Below, piece by piece: positions 26,414-34,652 of a stretch of 64,000 bases of DNA. This DNA is from Aliishimia sp965656085 (GTDB lineage Bacteria; Pseudomonadota; Alphaproteobacteria; Rhodobacterales; Rhodobacteraceae). The translations under genes and the position numbers were made by a program. The stretch spans positions 1 to 64,000 of the forward strand of contig CBFHJA010000019.1 in the NCBI GenBank assembly GCA_965656085.1. Direction: 5' to 3'. The first letter of the stretch is position 1; each line of letters opens with the position of its first letter. The notes under the pieces are model-generated. The model saw only the letters and a list, made by a program, of their open reading frames with translations. It had not been told where the DNA came from and did no database searches.

Positions 26414-27330
26414 ATGATGGAAAATGTGTTTGGAGTCGACGTCGCGAAGACCTGGGTTGATGTGGTCGGCCGGACGGGCATGAGAGGGTCCGCAATGACG
26501 ATCTCATGGCCTTCGCGCGACGGGTTGCAAAACAGGGCGGCCGGGTCGCATTCGAAGCGTCTGGCGGATGTGAGACGCCCTTGCGGATGGCCCTGGCCAA
26601 GGCACGGGTTCCGGCGATCCGGATCAATCCGCAGCGGGCGCGGGCGTTTGCGACCTGGCTGGGGCGGCTGGCCAAGACCGACCGGGTGGATGCCGGCGTA
26701 ATCCGCGAAACGGCGGTGCGGCTTGAGCTGCCAGACTGCCCGCCAGAGCCAAAAGAGGTGAGCCAACTCAAGGCCTTGCAACTGCGCCGCCGCCAGCTGG
26801 TCGAGGCCGCCAAGCGCGAGAAGATCCGTCTGGGCCAGACCCGCGACACCGCGGCACGTGCCTCGGTTGCGCGGGTTCTGCGGTTCCTGCAGCGCGAGAT
26901 CGTGCGTCTCGAGGCGGCGATCGCAACGTGCATCGCGGCGTCCGAAGACCTGCGGACCCGGGCGGCCCTTCTGCGCACCGCGCCGGGTGTGGGACCGGTC
27001 TCGGCCACGGCTCTGCTGGCTGAAATGCCGGAACTCGGCACGCTCACCCCGCGCCAGGTCGCGGCTCTGGCGGGGCGGGCTCCCATGGCCCGGGACAGCG
27101 GTCTGCGCAGCGGTAAACGCCGGATCGGGGGCGGGCGCAAGAGCTTGCGGGACGTGCTTTACATGGCTGGTCTGAGTGCGGCGCGACACGATCCGGCCCT
27201 GCGGGCTTTCTCAGACAGGCTCAGAGAAAACGGCAAAGCACCCAAGCAGGCTATCATCGCCGTCACCCGCAAACTCCTCATCATCCTCAACGCAATGATC
27301 CGAGAAAACAGGCCATACACCCCGACTTGA
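26414..27330 (+). pseudogene. IS110-family transposase, frameshifted
   Basis: The N-terminus MMENVFGVDVAKTWVDVVG is read from ATG 26414 and carries the first Asp of the DEDD (RuvC-like) catalytic domain. The continuation VRNDDLMAFARRVAKQGGR lies in another frame. The two join if one base is restored near 26468-26473 (GGCCGG), so a one-base deletion is the simplest reading. The second frame runs to TGA at 27330 with AFEASGG (catalytic Glu), KTDRVDAGVI (third/fourth acidic residues), the C-terminal HhH-like PGVGPVSATALLAEM and the serine region ARDSGLRSGKRRIGGG. Except for the shift it is complete. IS110 elements lack long terminal inverted repeats, so boundaries are not visible. Confidence 0.85.
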
Positions 27331-27353
27331 ACAACACACTTGCCCACGGGGGT

Positions 27354-27442
27354 CCGGGGGTGTGAAACCCCCGGTACGTCGATCAGCACCAAGAGCACTC
27401 GGGAGGCTCCCGTGGGATGTTTCTGACCAAACGAAAAACAGG
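27354..27442 (+). repeat. Bipartite intergenic repeat, copy B, right of IS110
   Basis: An 8-bp stem CCGGGGGT / ACCCCCGG with 5-nt loop (27354-27374) is followed, after a longer spacer than in other copies (about 40 bases, with a second small hairpin near 27399), by the box GGGATGTTTCTGACC and AAACGAAAAACAG (27414-27441). The stem is identical to that of copy C. It lies downstream of the FadB-type gene. Confidence 0.6.
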
Positions 27443-27510
27443 ACGTTGGGCGCAAAATGGAAAGCCCCGCGCGAGGTGGCGGGGCTTTGGGTTTGTTTGG
27501 AAAGTGCGGA

Positions 27511-29715
27511 TCAGGCCGCCGATTTGGCGTCGGGGTTGAAGCGGCCATAGAACGTCTGGTTCTTCTCGGCCATCTCGCGCAGCAGGGCGGGGCACTTGAA
27601 CCGCTCGCCGAACTTGGCTTCCAGCTCATCGCAGCGCTCGGCGGCATAGGGCGTGCCGATCATGTCGAGCCAGCTCAGCGGGCCACCCGACCACGGCGCA
27701 AAGCCCCAGCCAAGGATCGCGCCCACATCGCCTTCGCGGATGTCTTCCAGAACGCCCTCTTCGAGCGCGCGGACGGCCTCAAGCACCTGCACGAACATCA
27801 GGCGGTCCTTGACCTCCTGCAACTCGGGCTGGGTCTCGGCCAGCGGGAATTTCTCGTGCATCCCCTTCCAGTAGCCCAGACGCTTGCCCTTCTCGTCGTA
27901 GTCGAAGAAGCCCGCATTCGCCTTGCGGCCCAGACGGCCCAGATCTTCCATCCAGAAGATCAGATCGTCGGCTTTGCTCTCCGGGTACGCGTTGCCCATG
28001 GCGGCCTTCGTGGCGCGCGCGATCTTGGCGCCGAGATCAATGGAGGTCTCGTCGGTCAGCTGGATCGGGCCGACGGGGAAGCCCAGCAGTTGGGCCGCGT
28101 TGTCTACGAGCGCGGGGGCCACGCCCTCGGTGATCATCCGCGCGCCTTCGTTGACGTAGGGAATGATGCAGCGGTTGGCGTAGAAGAAGCGCGCGTCGTT
28201 GACCACGATCGGGGTCTTGCGGATCTGGCGCACATAGTCGAGCGCTTTGGCCACCGCGCGGTCGCCGGTCTCGTTGCCCTTGATGATCTCCACCAGCAGC
28301 ATCCGCTCCACGGGGGAGAAGAAATGGATGCCGATGAACTGCTCGGGGCGTTTCGAGGCGGTGGCGAGCGAGGTGATCGGCAGGGTGGAGGTGTTGGAGG
28401 CGAAGATGCAGTCCTCGGGGATGATCGCCTCGACCTTCTGGGTCATCTCTGCCTTCACCGCCGGGTCTTCGAACACCGCTTCGATGATCAGGTCGCAGTC
28501 CTTGAGCATCTCAAGGTCCGGGTTCGCGGTGATCTTCGACAGAAGCGCGTCTTTCTTCTCTTGGGTGATCTTGCCGCGCTTCATGCCCTTGTCGGCGTAA
28601 GCTTCGGTATAGGCCTTGCCCTTGTCCGCCGCCGCCTGGTCGCGGTCGATCAGGATCACGTCGATGCCCGCCTGCGCGGACACGAGCGCGATGCCCGCAC
28701 CCATCATACCGGCGCCCAGAACGCCGAGTTTCTTAACGCGCTGGTCGGGGATGCCCTCGGGGCGCACGGCGCCTTTTTCCAGCGCTTCTTTGTTGAGGAA
28801 GAGCGAGCGGATCATTGCGGAGGAGGAAGGGTTCATCAGCACGGAGGTGAACCAGCGCGCTTCGATCTTGAGCGCGGTGTCGAAGGGCACAAGCGCGCCT
28901 TCATAGACCGCCGAGAGCATCGCCTTGGCCGCAGGATAAACGCCCTTGGTCTTGCCGTTCACCATTGCATTGGCGCCCACGAAGGTCATGAAGCCCGCCG
29001 GGTGGTAGGGCGCGCCGCCGGGCATTTTGTAGCCCTTCTCGTCCCATGGCTTGACGATGTCCTTATCGGTCGCCGCGAGCACCCAAGCCTTGGCCGCCGC
29101 GAGCGGGTCATCCACGACCTCATCGACGACGCCGGCGGATTTCGCCTTCATCGGGTCGAGCATTTTACCTTCGAGCAGGAGCGGGGAGGCCGCCATCGCG
29201 CCGAGCTTGCGCACGAGGCGGGTGGTGCCGCCTGCGCCGGGGAAGAGGCCGACGAGGATTTCCGGCAGGCCGACCTTGGCTTTGGGGTTCGAGGTCAGGA
29301 AGATGCGGTGGCAGGCGAGGGGAAGCTCCAGCCCGATGCCCGCCGCCGTGCCGGGCAGGGCCGCCGCGATCGGTTTGCCGCCCTTGTTGGTCTTGGGATC
29401 CATGCCCGCGCGCTCGATCTTGCGCAGCATGTGGTGGCCATCCATGGTGAAGTTGAACAGGGCCTCGGCGGGGTTGTCCCCGGCCTGCTCGCGGATTTCT
29501 GCGAGAACGTTGAGGTCCATACCGCCTGCAAAGGAGCCGTCCTTGCCGGAGGTGATGACGATGCCTTTCACGGCGTCATCGGCCAGCGCGTCGTCGATAA
29601 GCGCGTTCAACTCCGGCCCGCCTTGCAGGGTCATGACGTTCATGGATTTGCCCGGAACGTCCCAGGTGATCACGGCGACGCCATCGTCGCCCTTGGTCAT
29701 TGTAAAGTCGGCCAT
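27511..29715 (-). CDS. fadB: Fatty-acid oxidation multifunctional enzyme: enoyl-CoA hydratase / 3-hydroxyacyl-CoA dehydrogenase (FadB/FadJ type)
   Basis: A 734-residue bifunctional beta-oxidation enzyme. Residues 1-200 form the crotonase domain, with catalytic glutamates expected in GIGLELPLA (E130) and GLPEILVGLFPGAGG (E152). The 3-hydroxyacyl-CoA dehydrogenase part begins with the NAD loop GVLGAGMMGAG (331-341), then ASNTSTLPI and the catalytic-His segment IGIHFFSPVE. The C-terminal dehydrogenase repeats end in GFAPWSGGPLSWLD. It is the last gene of a minus-strand operon: GST, thiolase, NTF2-like, this gene. Its start overlaps the preceding stop by 19 bases. Together with the thiolase it completes the beta-oxidation spiral. 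An intergenic repeat follows. Confidence 0.93.
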   Translation of the reverse strand: MADFTMTKGDDGVAVITWDVPGKSMNVMTLQGGPELNALIDDALADDAVKGIVITSGKDGSFAGGMDLNVLAEIREQAGDNPAEALFNFTMDGHHMLRKIERAGMDPKTNKGGKPIAAALPGTAAGIGLELPLACHRIFLTSNPKAKVGLPEILVGLFPGAGGTTRLVRKLGAMAASPLLLEGKMLDPMKAKSAGVVDEVVDDPLAAAKAWVLAATDKDIVKPWDEKGYKMPGGAPYHPAGFMTFVGANAMVNGKTKGVYPAAKAMLSAVYEGALVPFDTALKIEARWFTSVLMNPSSSAMIRSLFLNKEALEKGAVRPEGIPDQRVKKLGVLGAGMMGAGIALVSAQAGIDVILIDRDQAAADKGKAYTEAYADKGMKRGKITQEKKDALLSKITANPDLEMLKDCDLIIEAVFEDPAVKAEMTQKVEAIIPEDCIFASNTSTLPITSLATASKRPEQFIGIHFFSPVERMLLVEIIKGNETGDRAVAKALDYVRQIRKTPIVVNDARFFYANRCIIPYVNEGARMITEGVAPALVDNAAQLLGFPVGPIQLTDETSIDLGAKIARATKAAMGNAYPESKADDLIFWMEDLGRLGRKANAGFFDYDEKGKRLGYWKGMHEKFPLAETQPELQEVKDRLMFVQVLEAVRALEEGVLEDIREGDVGAILGWGFAPWSGGPLSWLDMIGTPYAAERCDELEAKFGERFKCPALLREMAEKNQTFYGRFNPDAKSAA

Positions 29716-30656
29716 GTCTTGGTCCTTTTCTGAATGTCGAGCAGTGTCTTGAGGTCCTTGGTCGGGACCGGATCGCTGAACGGGTGCGCGCCGTATTGGA
29801 CGGAGTTGGTCGCCGAGTGCAGGAACCAGCGCGTGCCTGTGCGGCGCAGGATCAGCCTCGATTTGATGGGGTCCACGGCAGCCTCGCCGCCGCGGAGGAA
29901 ATGCGCGGTGTGGTAGCCGCAGATTTCGTTCGCGCTGACGAATTCGGCATGGTCGGCGATGCGCAGGAAGTCTTCGACCTGATTGTCTTCGAGCAGCTTC
30001 GTCACCGCGTCGCAGAACGCATAGACGCCTTCCGCGTCATCGATCTGGTAGTCGCTCTTGTCCATATGCATCCACATGGGCAGTTCGCACATGGCCAGAT
30101 AGCCTTCCTTGTCTCCCGCCACATTCACCTGCGTCATGCGGTTGATAAAGCTCTGGTAGATCGCCAGCGGCTCCAGCGCTTCGCGGCGCACGTCCTCGGG
30201 GGTGCCATGCTCATACTCTGGCGGCTCGTCCGGCACGTAGAACACCCGGATCGGCCAGGTCTTGTGGCTGAAGCCATTGACCATCTGCGTCAGTTTCCAA
30301 CCATCGTCCGTTCGGCGGATCACCGTCCGGTTGGTGTAGCTGCGCATGATCGGGCGGCTGTTATGGAGCTGGTGTGATACGAAGGTCCCGTCTATATAGT
30401 TTGGGCTCAGATAATTGGCGCAAGACGCCAGACGGATCACCTGCGTGACGCCCTTGCTGCGCGTGGCCTCGTAAAACGCCTCGAGCCCGATCCGCAAATC
30501 CTCGCGGGTCTCCAGCATGACCCGTGCATCGATCGCTTCGTGCAGGTAGGGCAAGCTGTAAAGCTGCATCATCGCGTGAAGCTCACCGGCCTTGCCGGTT
30601 TCGCTCATCTTGTCAAGCAGCTCTTGCAGGATCAGTTTGGGATCGTCCGAGGCCAT
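29697..30656 (-). CDS. Duplicated NTF2/SnoaL-like protein of the beta-oxidation operon
   Basis: A 319-residue cytosolic protein made of two similar NTF2-like halves. The first (about 15-140) ends in RTVIRRTDDGWKLTQMVNGF and the second (about 175-300) in RLILRRTGTRWFLHSATNSV, a matching strand pair typical of SnoaL/NTF2 folds. Each half also has a similar helical entry (MMQLYSLPYLHEA / MCELPMWMHMDKS). No enzymatic residues can be named. The start at 30656 (MASDDPKL) lies 16 bases after the thiolase stop; upstream starts would overlap the thiolase. Its place between thiolase and FadB suggests a role tied to acyl-CoA metabolism, but that is inference. Confidence 0.75.
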   Translation of the reverse strand: MASDDPKLILQELLDKMSETGKAGELHAMMQLYSLPYLHEAIDARVMLETREDLRIGLEAFYEATRSKGVTQVIRLASCANYLSPNYIDGTFVSHQLHNSRPIMRSYTNRTVIRRTDDGWKLTQMVNGFSHKTWPIRVFYVPDEPPEYEHGTPEDVRREALEPLAIYQSFINRMTQVNVAGDKEGYLAMCELPMWMHMDKSDYQIDDAEGVYAFCDAVTKLLEDNQVEDFLRIADHAEFVSANEICGYHTAHFLRGGEAAVDPIKSRLILRRTGTRWFLHSATNSVQYGAHPFSDPVPTKDLKTLLDIQKRTKTWPTLQ

Positions 30657-30672
30657 GCCAACGCGCTCCGCC

Positions 30673-31884
30673 TTACACGCGCTCGATGATTGTGGCCGCG
30701 CCCATGCCAGAGGCAATGCAGAGCGTTGCCAGCCCAACCTCTTTGTCCGAGCGCTCCAATTCGTCGAGCAGCGTGCCGATGATGATCGCACCTGTTGCGC
30801 CGAGCGGGTGGCCCATCGCGATCGAGCCGCCATTGACGTTCACCAGTTCGGGGTCCACATCGAACGCCTGCTGGAAGCGCAGCACTACGGAGGCAAAGGC
30901 TTCGTTGACCTCGAACAGATCAATATCGGAGATGTTCATCCCGCTATCAGCGAGGATTTTCTGCGTCGCGGGCACGGGCCCGGTGAGCATGATGGTGGGA
31001 TCGGTGCCGATCTTCGCGGTCTGGCGGATGCGGGCGCGCGGCGTGAGGCCGAACTCCTCGCCAAACTCCTTGTTGCCGATCAGCACAGCCGCCGAGCCAT
31101 CCACGATGCCGGACGAGTTGCCCGCGTGGTGGATGTGGTTGATCCGCTCCAGATGAGGGTATTTCATCAGCGCGACCTTGTCGAAGCCCGGCATGACCTC
31201 ACCCATCGCTTGGAACGAGGCGTTCAGCGCGCCGAGGCTCTGCATGTCGGTGCCGGGGCGCATGTATTCGTCATGATCGAGGATATCGAGCCCGTTCTGG
31301 TCCGTGATCTTGAGCACCGATTTGGCAAAGCGCCCGTCATCCCACGCCGCCTTGGCGCGGCGTTGGCTTTCCACCGCGAGTGCATCTGCCTGATCACGGG
31401 TGAACCCGTATTCCGTGGCGATGATGTCCGCCGAGATGCCTTGCGGCACGAAATAGGTCTCCATCGCGATGGAGGGATCGACGGCGATGGCCGCCCCGTC
31501 CGAGCCCATCGCCACACGGCCCATCATCTCCACACCGCCGGCGATATAGGCCTTGCCAGCGCCGCCCTTGACCTGATTGGCGGCAAGGTTCACGGCTTCC
31601 ATGCCCGACGCGCAGAAGCGGTTGATCGCGAGGCCGGGAATGCTTTCGTCGAGATCGGACGCGAGCACGGCGGTCCGCGCAAGACAGCCGCCTTGCTCCA
31701 TGACTTGCGTGACATTGCCCCAGATCACGTCCTCGACGGCGTGCCCGGACAGGTTGTTACGTTCCTTGACGGCATTCAGAACCTGCGCGGAGAGGCGCGC
31801 GGCGGTGACTTCATGCAGCGCGCCGTCCTTGCGGCCCTTGCCGCGGGGGGAGCGAACGGCGTCGTAGATATAGGCTTCGGTCAT
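30673..31884 (-). CDS. Acetyl-CoA C-acyltransferase (thiolase)
   Basis: A 403-residue thiolase of the degradative type. The nucleophilic cysteine is C91 in NRFCASGMEAV, the His is H359 in MGHPLGATGA and the second cysteine is C389 in LCIASGMG. The product ends beta-oxidation by releasing acetyl-CoA. It is the second gene of the minus-strand operon, 16 bases before the NTF2-like gene. A perfect palindrome of the LiuR type lies 36 bases upstream of the start, between GST stop and thiolase ATG, so the operon can be controlled from an internal site there. The start at 31884 (MTEAYIYDAVR) is standard. Confidence 0.93.
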   Translation of the reverse strand: MTEAYIYDAVRSPRGKGRKDGALHEVTAARLSAQVLNAVKERNNLSGHAVEDVIWGNVTQVMEQGGCLARTAVLASDLDESIPGLAINRFCASGMEAVNLAANQVKGGAGKAYIAGGVEMMGRVAMGSDGAAIAVDPSIAMETYFVPQGISADIIATEYGFTRDQADALAVESQRRAKAAWDDGRFAKSVLKITDQNGLDILDHDEYMRPGTDMQSLGALNASFQAMGEVMPGFDKVALMKYPHLERINHIHHAGNSSGIVDGSAAVLIGNKEFGEEFGLTPRARIRQTAKIGTDPTIMLTGPVPATQKILADSGMNISDIDLFEVNEAFASVVLRFQQAFDVDPELVNVNGGSIAMGHPLGATGAIIIGTLLDELERSDKEVGLATLCIASGMGAATIIERV

Positions 31885-31919
31885 TTGAGAGTTCCCTTTG
31901 GAGGACTTGGTGTCTTGTT

Positions 31920-31937
31920 CTTGACGTGAACGTCAAG
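31920..31937. promoter_or_regulatory. LiuR/MerR-type palindromic operator upstream of thiolase
   Basis: CTTGACGT-GA-ACGTCAAG is a perfect 8-bp inverted repeat with a 2-nt spacer. It resembles the TTGACGT/ACGTCAA operators of the MerR-family regulator LiuR. A related sequence lies before the MerR gene at 36889. It is 36 bases upstream of the thiolase ATG. Confidence 0.6.
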
Positions 31938-31965
31938 GCGAGTCGTTTCAAGTGGTGTCGTGGCG

Positions 31966-32598
31966 TCAGGACCGATCTGCGGGTGAGCCGGGCATCAGGT
32001 CATAGGGGTGCTTCCAGCCGGGCAGGGCCTCGATATTGCCAAGCCAGCGGTCGATATTGGCCCAGGCGCTGCGCTCGAAGCCGAAAGGCTCGGGATAGAA
32101 CAGGTAGCCGCAGCAGGAGAAATCGGCGTTGGTGACCCCATCCCCCACGATCCAGTCGCGTCCGGCCAGATGCGCGTCGAGCACGCCATAGGCAGCCTGC
32201 AATCTGCCTTGGTTGAAGGCAATCACCTCGGCGGGGCGTTTGTCTTCGGGCAGAAAGTTCATCAGGAAGCGGGTCATCCCGGCCATCGAACTGAGTTTGT
32301 GATTGTCCCACAGCACCCAACGCAGCACCTCATAGCGGTCCTGCGGCGCGCCGCCGAACTTCCCGGTTGTGTCGGTGATATACTGCTGGATCACGCCCGA
32401 TTGGGTGAGCGTCAGTTCGCCGTCGATCAAGAGGGGCGCCTCGCCCATGACGTTCTGGGCGCGGTATTCGGGGGTCCGCGACGCGCCGCCGAAGAAGTCC
32501 ACCTTTACTGGTTGCCAGTCGAGGCCGGAGAGTTCGAGCGGGAGAGCGGCTTTGTAGGAATTGCCGCTCTCACCGAAGCAATGGAGTTGGATCGTCAT
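31966..32598 (-). CDS. Glutathione S-transferase family protein
   Basis: A 210-residue GST. The thioredoxin-like domain starts MTIQLHCFGESGNSYK with the Ser in the usual catalytic place. The glutathione-binding block is VMGEAPLLIDGELTLTQSGV (cis-Pro and QSG). The helical domain carries VTNADFSCCGYLF. The start at 32598 is preferred; frames running to 32838 would include 80 residues from the repeat region. It is first in the thiolase-NTF2-fadB direction, 81 bases before the thiolase gene, with an operator between. The substrate is not known. Confidence 0.85.
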   Translation of the reverse strand: MTIQLHCFGESGNSYKAALPLELSGLDWQPVKVDFFGGASRTPEYRAQNVMGEAPLLIDGELTLTQSGVIQQYITDTTGKFGGAPQDRYEVLRWVLWDNHKLSSMAGMTRFLMNFLPEDKRPAEVIAFNQGRLQAAYGVLDAHLAGRDWIVGDGVTNADFSCCGYLFYPEPFGFERSAWANIDRWLGNIEALPGWKHPYDLMPGSPADRS

Positions 32599-32640
32599 GT
32601 TGGTCGCCCCTCCCGTGGCGTGGTTTCTTTGAGTCGAGCG

Positions 32641-32700
32641 CCGGGGGTTTTGCACCCCCGGACCCCCGCAGAGTATTTCTGGCGAAAAGAAGCCAGAAAG
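32641..32700 (+). repeat. Bipartite intergenic repeat, copy C
   Basis: An 8-bp stem CCGGGGGT / ACCCCCGG with loop TTTGC (32641-32661), spacer, then the box GAGTATTTCTGGCGAAAAG and AAGCC (32671-32695). It is the clearest copy together with F. Confidence 0.7.
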
Positions 32701-32840
32701 CGCGGCACGCATCAACGAATTGTTCACCAAGCCGTGGCACGTTCCGGGTGCGGCACAGGCTGGAGAGCCGATGGCCGTGCGTGAAGAAGCCCGGTCGTTC
32801 CGCCTCTTGGCAGGCCGGATGACTGGGTGAACCGCCAAGG

Positions 32841-32872
32841 CTTCTTTTCGCCGGAAATACTCCCGCCGGAGG
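32841..32872 (-). repeat. Intergenic AT box, copy D (minus strand)
   Basis: On the minus strand this reads GGAGTATTTCCGGCGAAAAG then AAG, nearly the box of copy C. The adjoining stem is weak (GCGT/ACGC). Confidence 0.6.
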
Positions 32873-32909
32873 CGTTCGCACGCTCAGCAAGCGCGGCCCG
32901 CCCGCAAGC

Positions 32910-34067
32910 TCAGAGCCCGCGCGCAATCAACTCCTTCATGATCTCGTTCGTACCACCGTAAATCCGCTGCACCCGCGCGTCAGCCCACATTTCCGCTATC
33001 GCGTATTCCTGCATAAACCCGTAGCCGCCATGCAATTGCACGCAGGCGTCCAGCACCTCGCCTTGGGTGTCCGTCGTCCAGTATTTCGCCATCGACGCCT
33101 TCTCGCTCGACAGCGCGCCGCGCAGATGCTCGGCGATGCATTCATCCACAAAGGCCCGCGCGACCTTGGTCTTGGTGGCCACCTCGGCCAGCTGGAAACG
33201 GGTGTTTTGGAACTGCGTGAGCGGGCCGCCGAACGCCTCGCGCTCCTTGCAGTAGGCGATGGTCCGCGCCACCGCGCCCTCCATCGCCCCCACCGCGCCG
33301 CATGCAATTACCAGCCGCTCCTGCGGGAGCTGCTCCATCATCTGGTAAAAGCCGCGCCCCTCGGTGCCGCCGAGAATGTTCTCGGGAGGGATCTCGACAT
33401 TGTCGAAGAACAGCTCGGACGTGTCCGCGGCGTGCAAGCCGACCTTTTCGAGGTTGCGCCCACGAGAAAAGCCCGCCGCGCCCTCGGTCTCCAGCGCGAC
33501 CAGCGACACGCCCTTGGCGCCCTCGCTGGGGTCGGTCTTGGCCGCCACGAGGATCAGGCCCGCGTGCTGGCCGTTGGAGATAAAGGTCTTCTGCCCGGAC
33601 AGGCGGTACGCGTTGCCCTCCCTGACAGCCTTGGTCTTGATGCGCTGCACATCCGAGCCGGTGGAGGGCTCGGTCATCGCCAGCGCGCCCACAAGCTCGC
33701 CCGTGACCAGCTTCGGCAGCCAACGCTGCTTTTGCTCCTCGGTGCCATAGGCGAGGATGTAATGCGCGACGATCGGGCCGTGGATCGGGTATCCCCAGCT
33801 CGCGAAATTGGCGCGCGGCGCCTCGATGCAGATCACTGCCTCATGGCCAAAGTCGCCACCCGGCCCGCCATACTCTTCGGGCACTGAGGGGCAGAGTAGC
33901 CCGACTTCGGCCGCATCGTTCCACGCGGAGCGATCCATCTGGCCCCGTTTGCGCCAACGTTCGAGTTTCGGCCCCCATTCAGTTTCGATGAACTTCGCGG
34001 CGAGGTCCGTGAGCATGTGGTGCTCATCGGTCATCCAGCCGGACTGTGCAGCAATCATATCCTTCAC
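32910..34067 (-). CDS. Acyl-CoA dehydrogenase (long-chain/LCAD-like)
   Basis: A 385-residue flavoprotein dehydrogenase that makes 2-enoyl-CoA and passes electrons to ETF. The family signature ALAMTEPSTGSD is near 129-140, and FISNGQHAG follows. The position that is Glu in MCAD-type enzymes (YEGT) reads IYGGTNEIMKELIARG here, as in mitochondrial LCAD. The base is then expected to be the Glu in LPQERLVIA, again as in LCAD. It is the last gene of the MerR-fadE-RHH-RHH-acd run, 22 bases after the small gene at 34090. Substrate preference (long or branched) cannot be fixed by eye. Confidence 0.9.
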   Translation of the reverse strand: MKDMIAAQSGWMTDEHHMLTDLAAKFIETEWGPKLERWRKRGQMDRSAWNDAAEVGLLCPSVPEEYGGPGGDFGHEAVICIEAPRANFASWGYPIHGPIVAHYILAYGTEEQKQRWLPKLVTGELVGALAMTEPSTGSDVQRIKTKAVREGNAYRLSGQKTFISNGQHAGLILVAAKTDPSEGAKGVSLVALETEGAAGFSRGRNLEKVGLHAADTSELFFDNVEIPPENILGGTEGRGFYQMMEQLPQERLVIACGAVGAMEGAVARTIAYCKEREAFGGPLTQFQNTRFQLAEVATKTKVARAFVDECIAEHLRGALSSEKASMAKYWTTDTQGEVLDACVQLHGGYGFMQEYAIAEMWADARVQRIYGGTNEIMKELIARGL

Positions 34068-34089
34068 GGCGATCTTCCCCTCGGGTCGT

Positions 34090-34302
34090 TTAGCGTTTTC
34101 GCGCGGCCAGCTCAGTGTTGAACAAGCGCAGCCGTGCAGTCATGTTCTCTTCGTTGATGACGCTTCCGAAATTTTCGAACAAGAAAGAAAGCGCTTCGCC
34201 TTCCTCCAACCCTGCGTCATTCGCAAAGGATTTGAGGCGGCGGTAGCCATCCTCGGTCATGGCGACCGGAAAGCGGCGGGTCAGGCGGAAGCGTTTGGGC
34301 AT
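34090..34302 (-). CDS. Small ribbon-helix-helix-like protein (copy 2)
   Basis: A 70-residue basic-N-terminus protein, MPKRFRLTRRFPVAMTEDGY, followed by RRLKSFANDAGLEEGEALS and an acidic helix. The strand-helix-helix layout fits a CopG/Arc-type RHH DNA-binding fold. It is paralogous to the next gene upstream (34338-34562): both share MPKR, RRF, A-x-TE, RL and the EN motif before an acidic tail. An ATG at 34335 would add 11 residues and remove the gap to copy 1. A role as regulator is inference. Confidence 0.55.
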   Translation of the reverse strand: MPKRFRLTRRFPVAMTEDGYRRLKSFANDAGLEEGEALSFLFENFGSVINEENMTARLRLFNTELAARKR

Positions 34303-34337
34303 CTGATCTCCGGTGGCATGGCTTAGTGATGCCAATC

Positions 34338-34562
34338 TTACATCTTTTTGGTCGAGTCGGGGGCACCGTATTCGGCGATGAAATTGGAAAAAACCCTGTC
34401 GAGCGCTGTAGGCTCGGCGATCTCATCGAGGTTTTCAAGCAGGACCGTAAGAAGGTAATTGTTGCTCAGTCCATGCTGGTCGTTCAGGGCACGGAGCCGC
34501 GCATAGGCCTCTTCGGTCAGCGCCGCGTTGAACCGGCGGGGGAGGGAGAGGCGTTTGGGCAT
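34338..34562 (-). CDS. Small ribbon-helix-helix-like protein (copy 1)
   Basis: A 74-residue protein, MPKRLSLPRRFNAALTEEAY, then ARLRALNDQHGLSNNYLLT and LLENLDEIAE. The pattern strand-helix-turn-helix suggests an RHH fold as in CopG/Arc regulators. It is the tandem paralogue of the gene at 34090-34302. Both lie between two acyl-CoA dehydrogenase genes in one transcriptional direction. A strong hairpin lies upstream, after the stop of the larger dehydrogenase. Function is not established. Confidence 0.58.
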   Translation of the reverse strand: MPKRLSLPRRFNAALTEEAYARLRALNDQHGLSNNYLLTVLLENLDEIAEPTALDRVFSNFIAEYGAPDSTKKM

Positions 34563-34625
34563 GGGTCCTCCGGGGGCGGAAGAGTGGGCATATTGCCCAT
34601 CCTATGACGTCTTGCGCGGTCTGGT

Positions 34626-34648
34626 AAGGTGGGCAATCTGCCCACCTT
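34626..34648. repeat. Perfect 10-bp palindrome after the fadE-type gene
   Basis: AAGGTGGGCA / TGCCCACCTT with loop ATC, five bases after the minus-strand stop at 34653. A shorter relative, GTGGGCATATTGCCCAT, lies at 34584-34600. Both belong to a GTGGGCA-n-TTGCCC family seen also near 40064, 55213 and 55443. It could act as an attenuator or mRNA 3'-end stabiliser. Confidence 0.6.
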
Positions 34649-34652
34649 CCTC

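Larger units (their letters stand above)
32599..32909. other. Intergenic region holding two opposed repeats
   Basis: The 311 bases between the GST gene and the acyl-CoA dehydrogenase gene hold no gene. They contain copy C of the bipartite repeat (plus, 32641-32700) and an inverted copy D (minus, 32841-32872), about 140 bases apart, so a large stem could form between them. Confidence 0.6.

Noticed and set aside
27457..29733. A 758-codon plus-strand ORF opposite the FadB-type gene
   Set aside because: High G+C leaves the complementary frame open; the product is rich in His/Arg/Gly without any family pattern, whereas the minus-strand gene has clear catalytic motifs.
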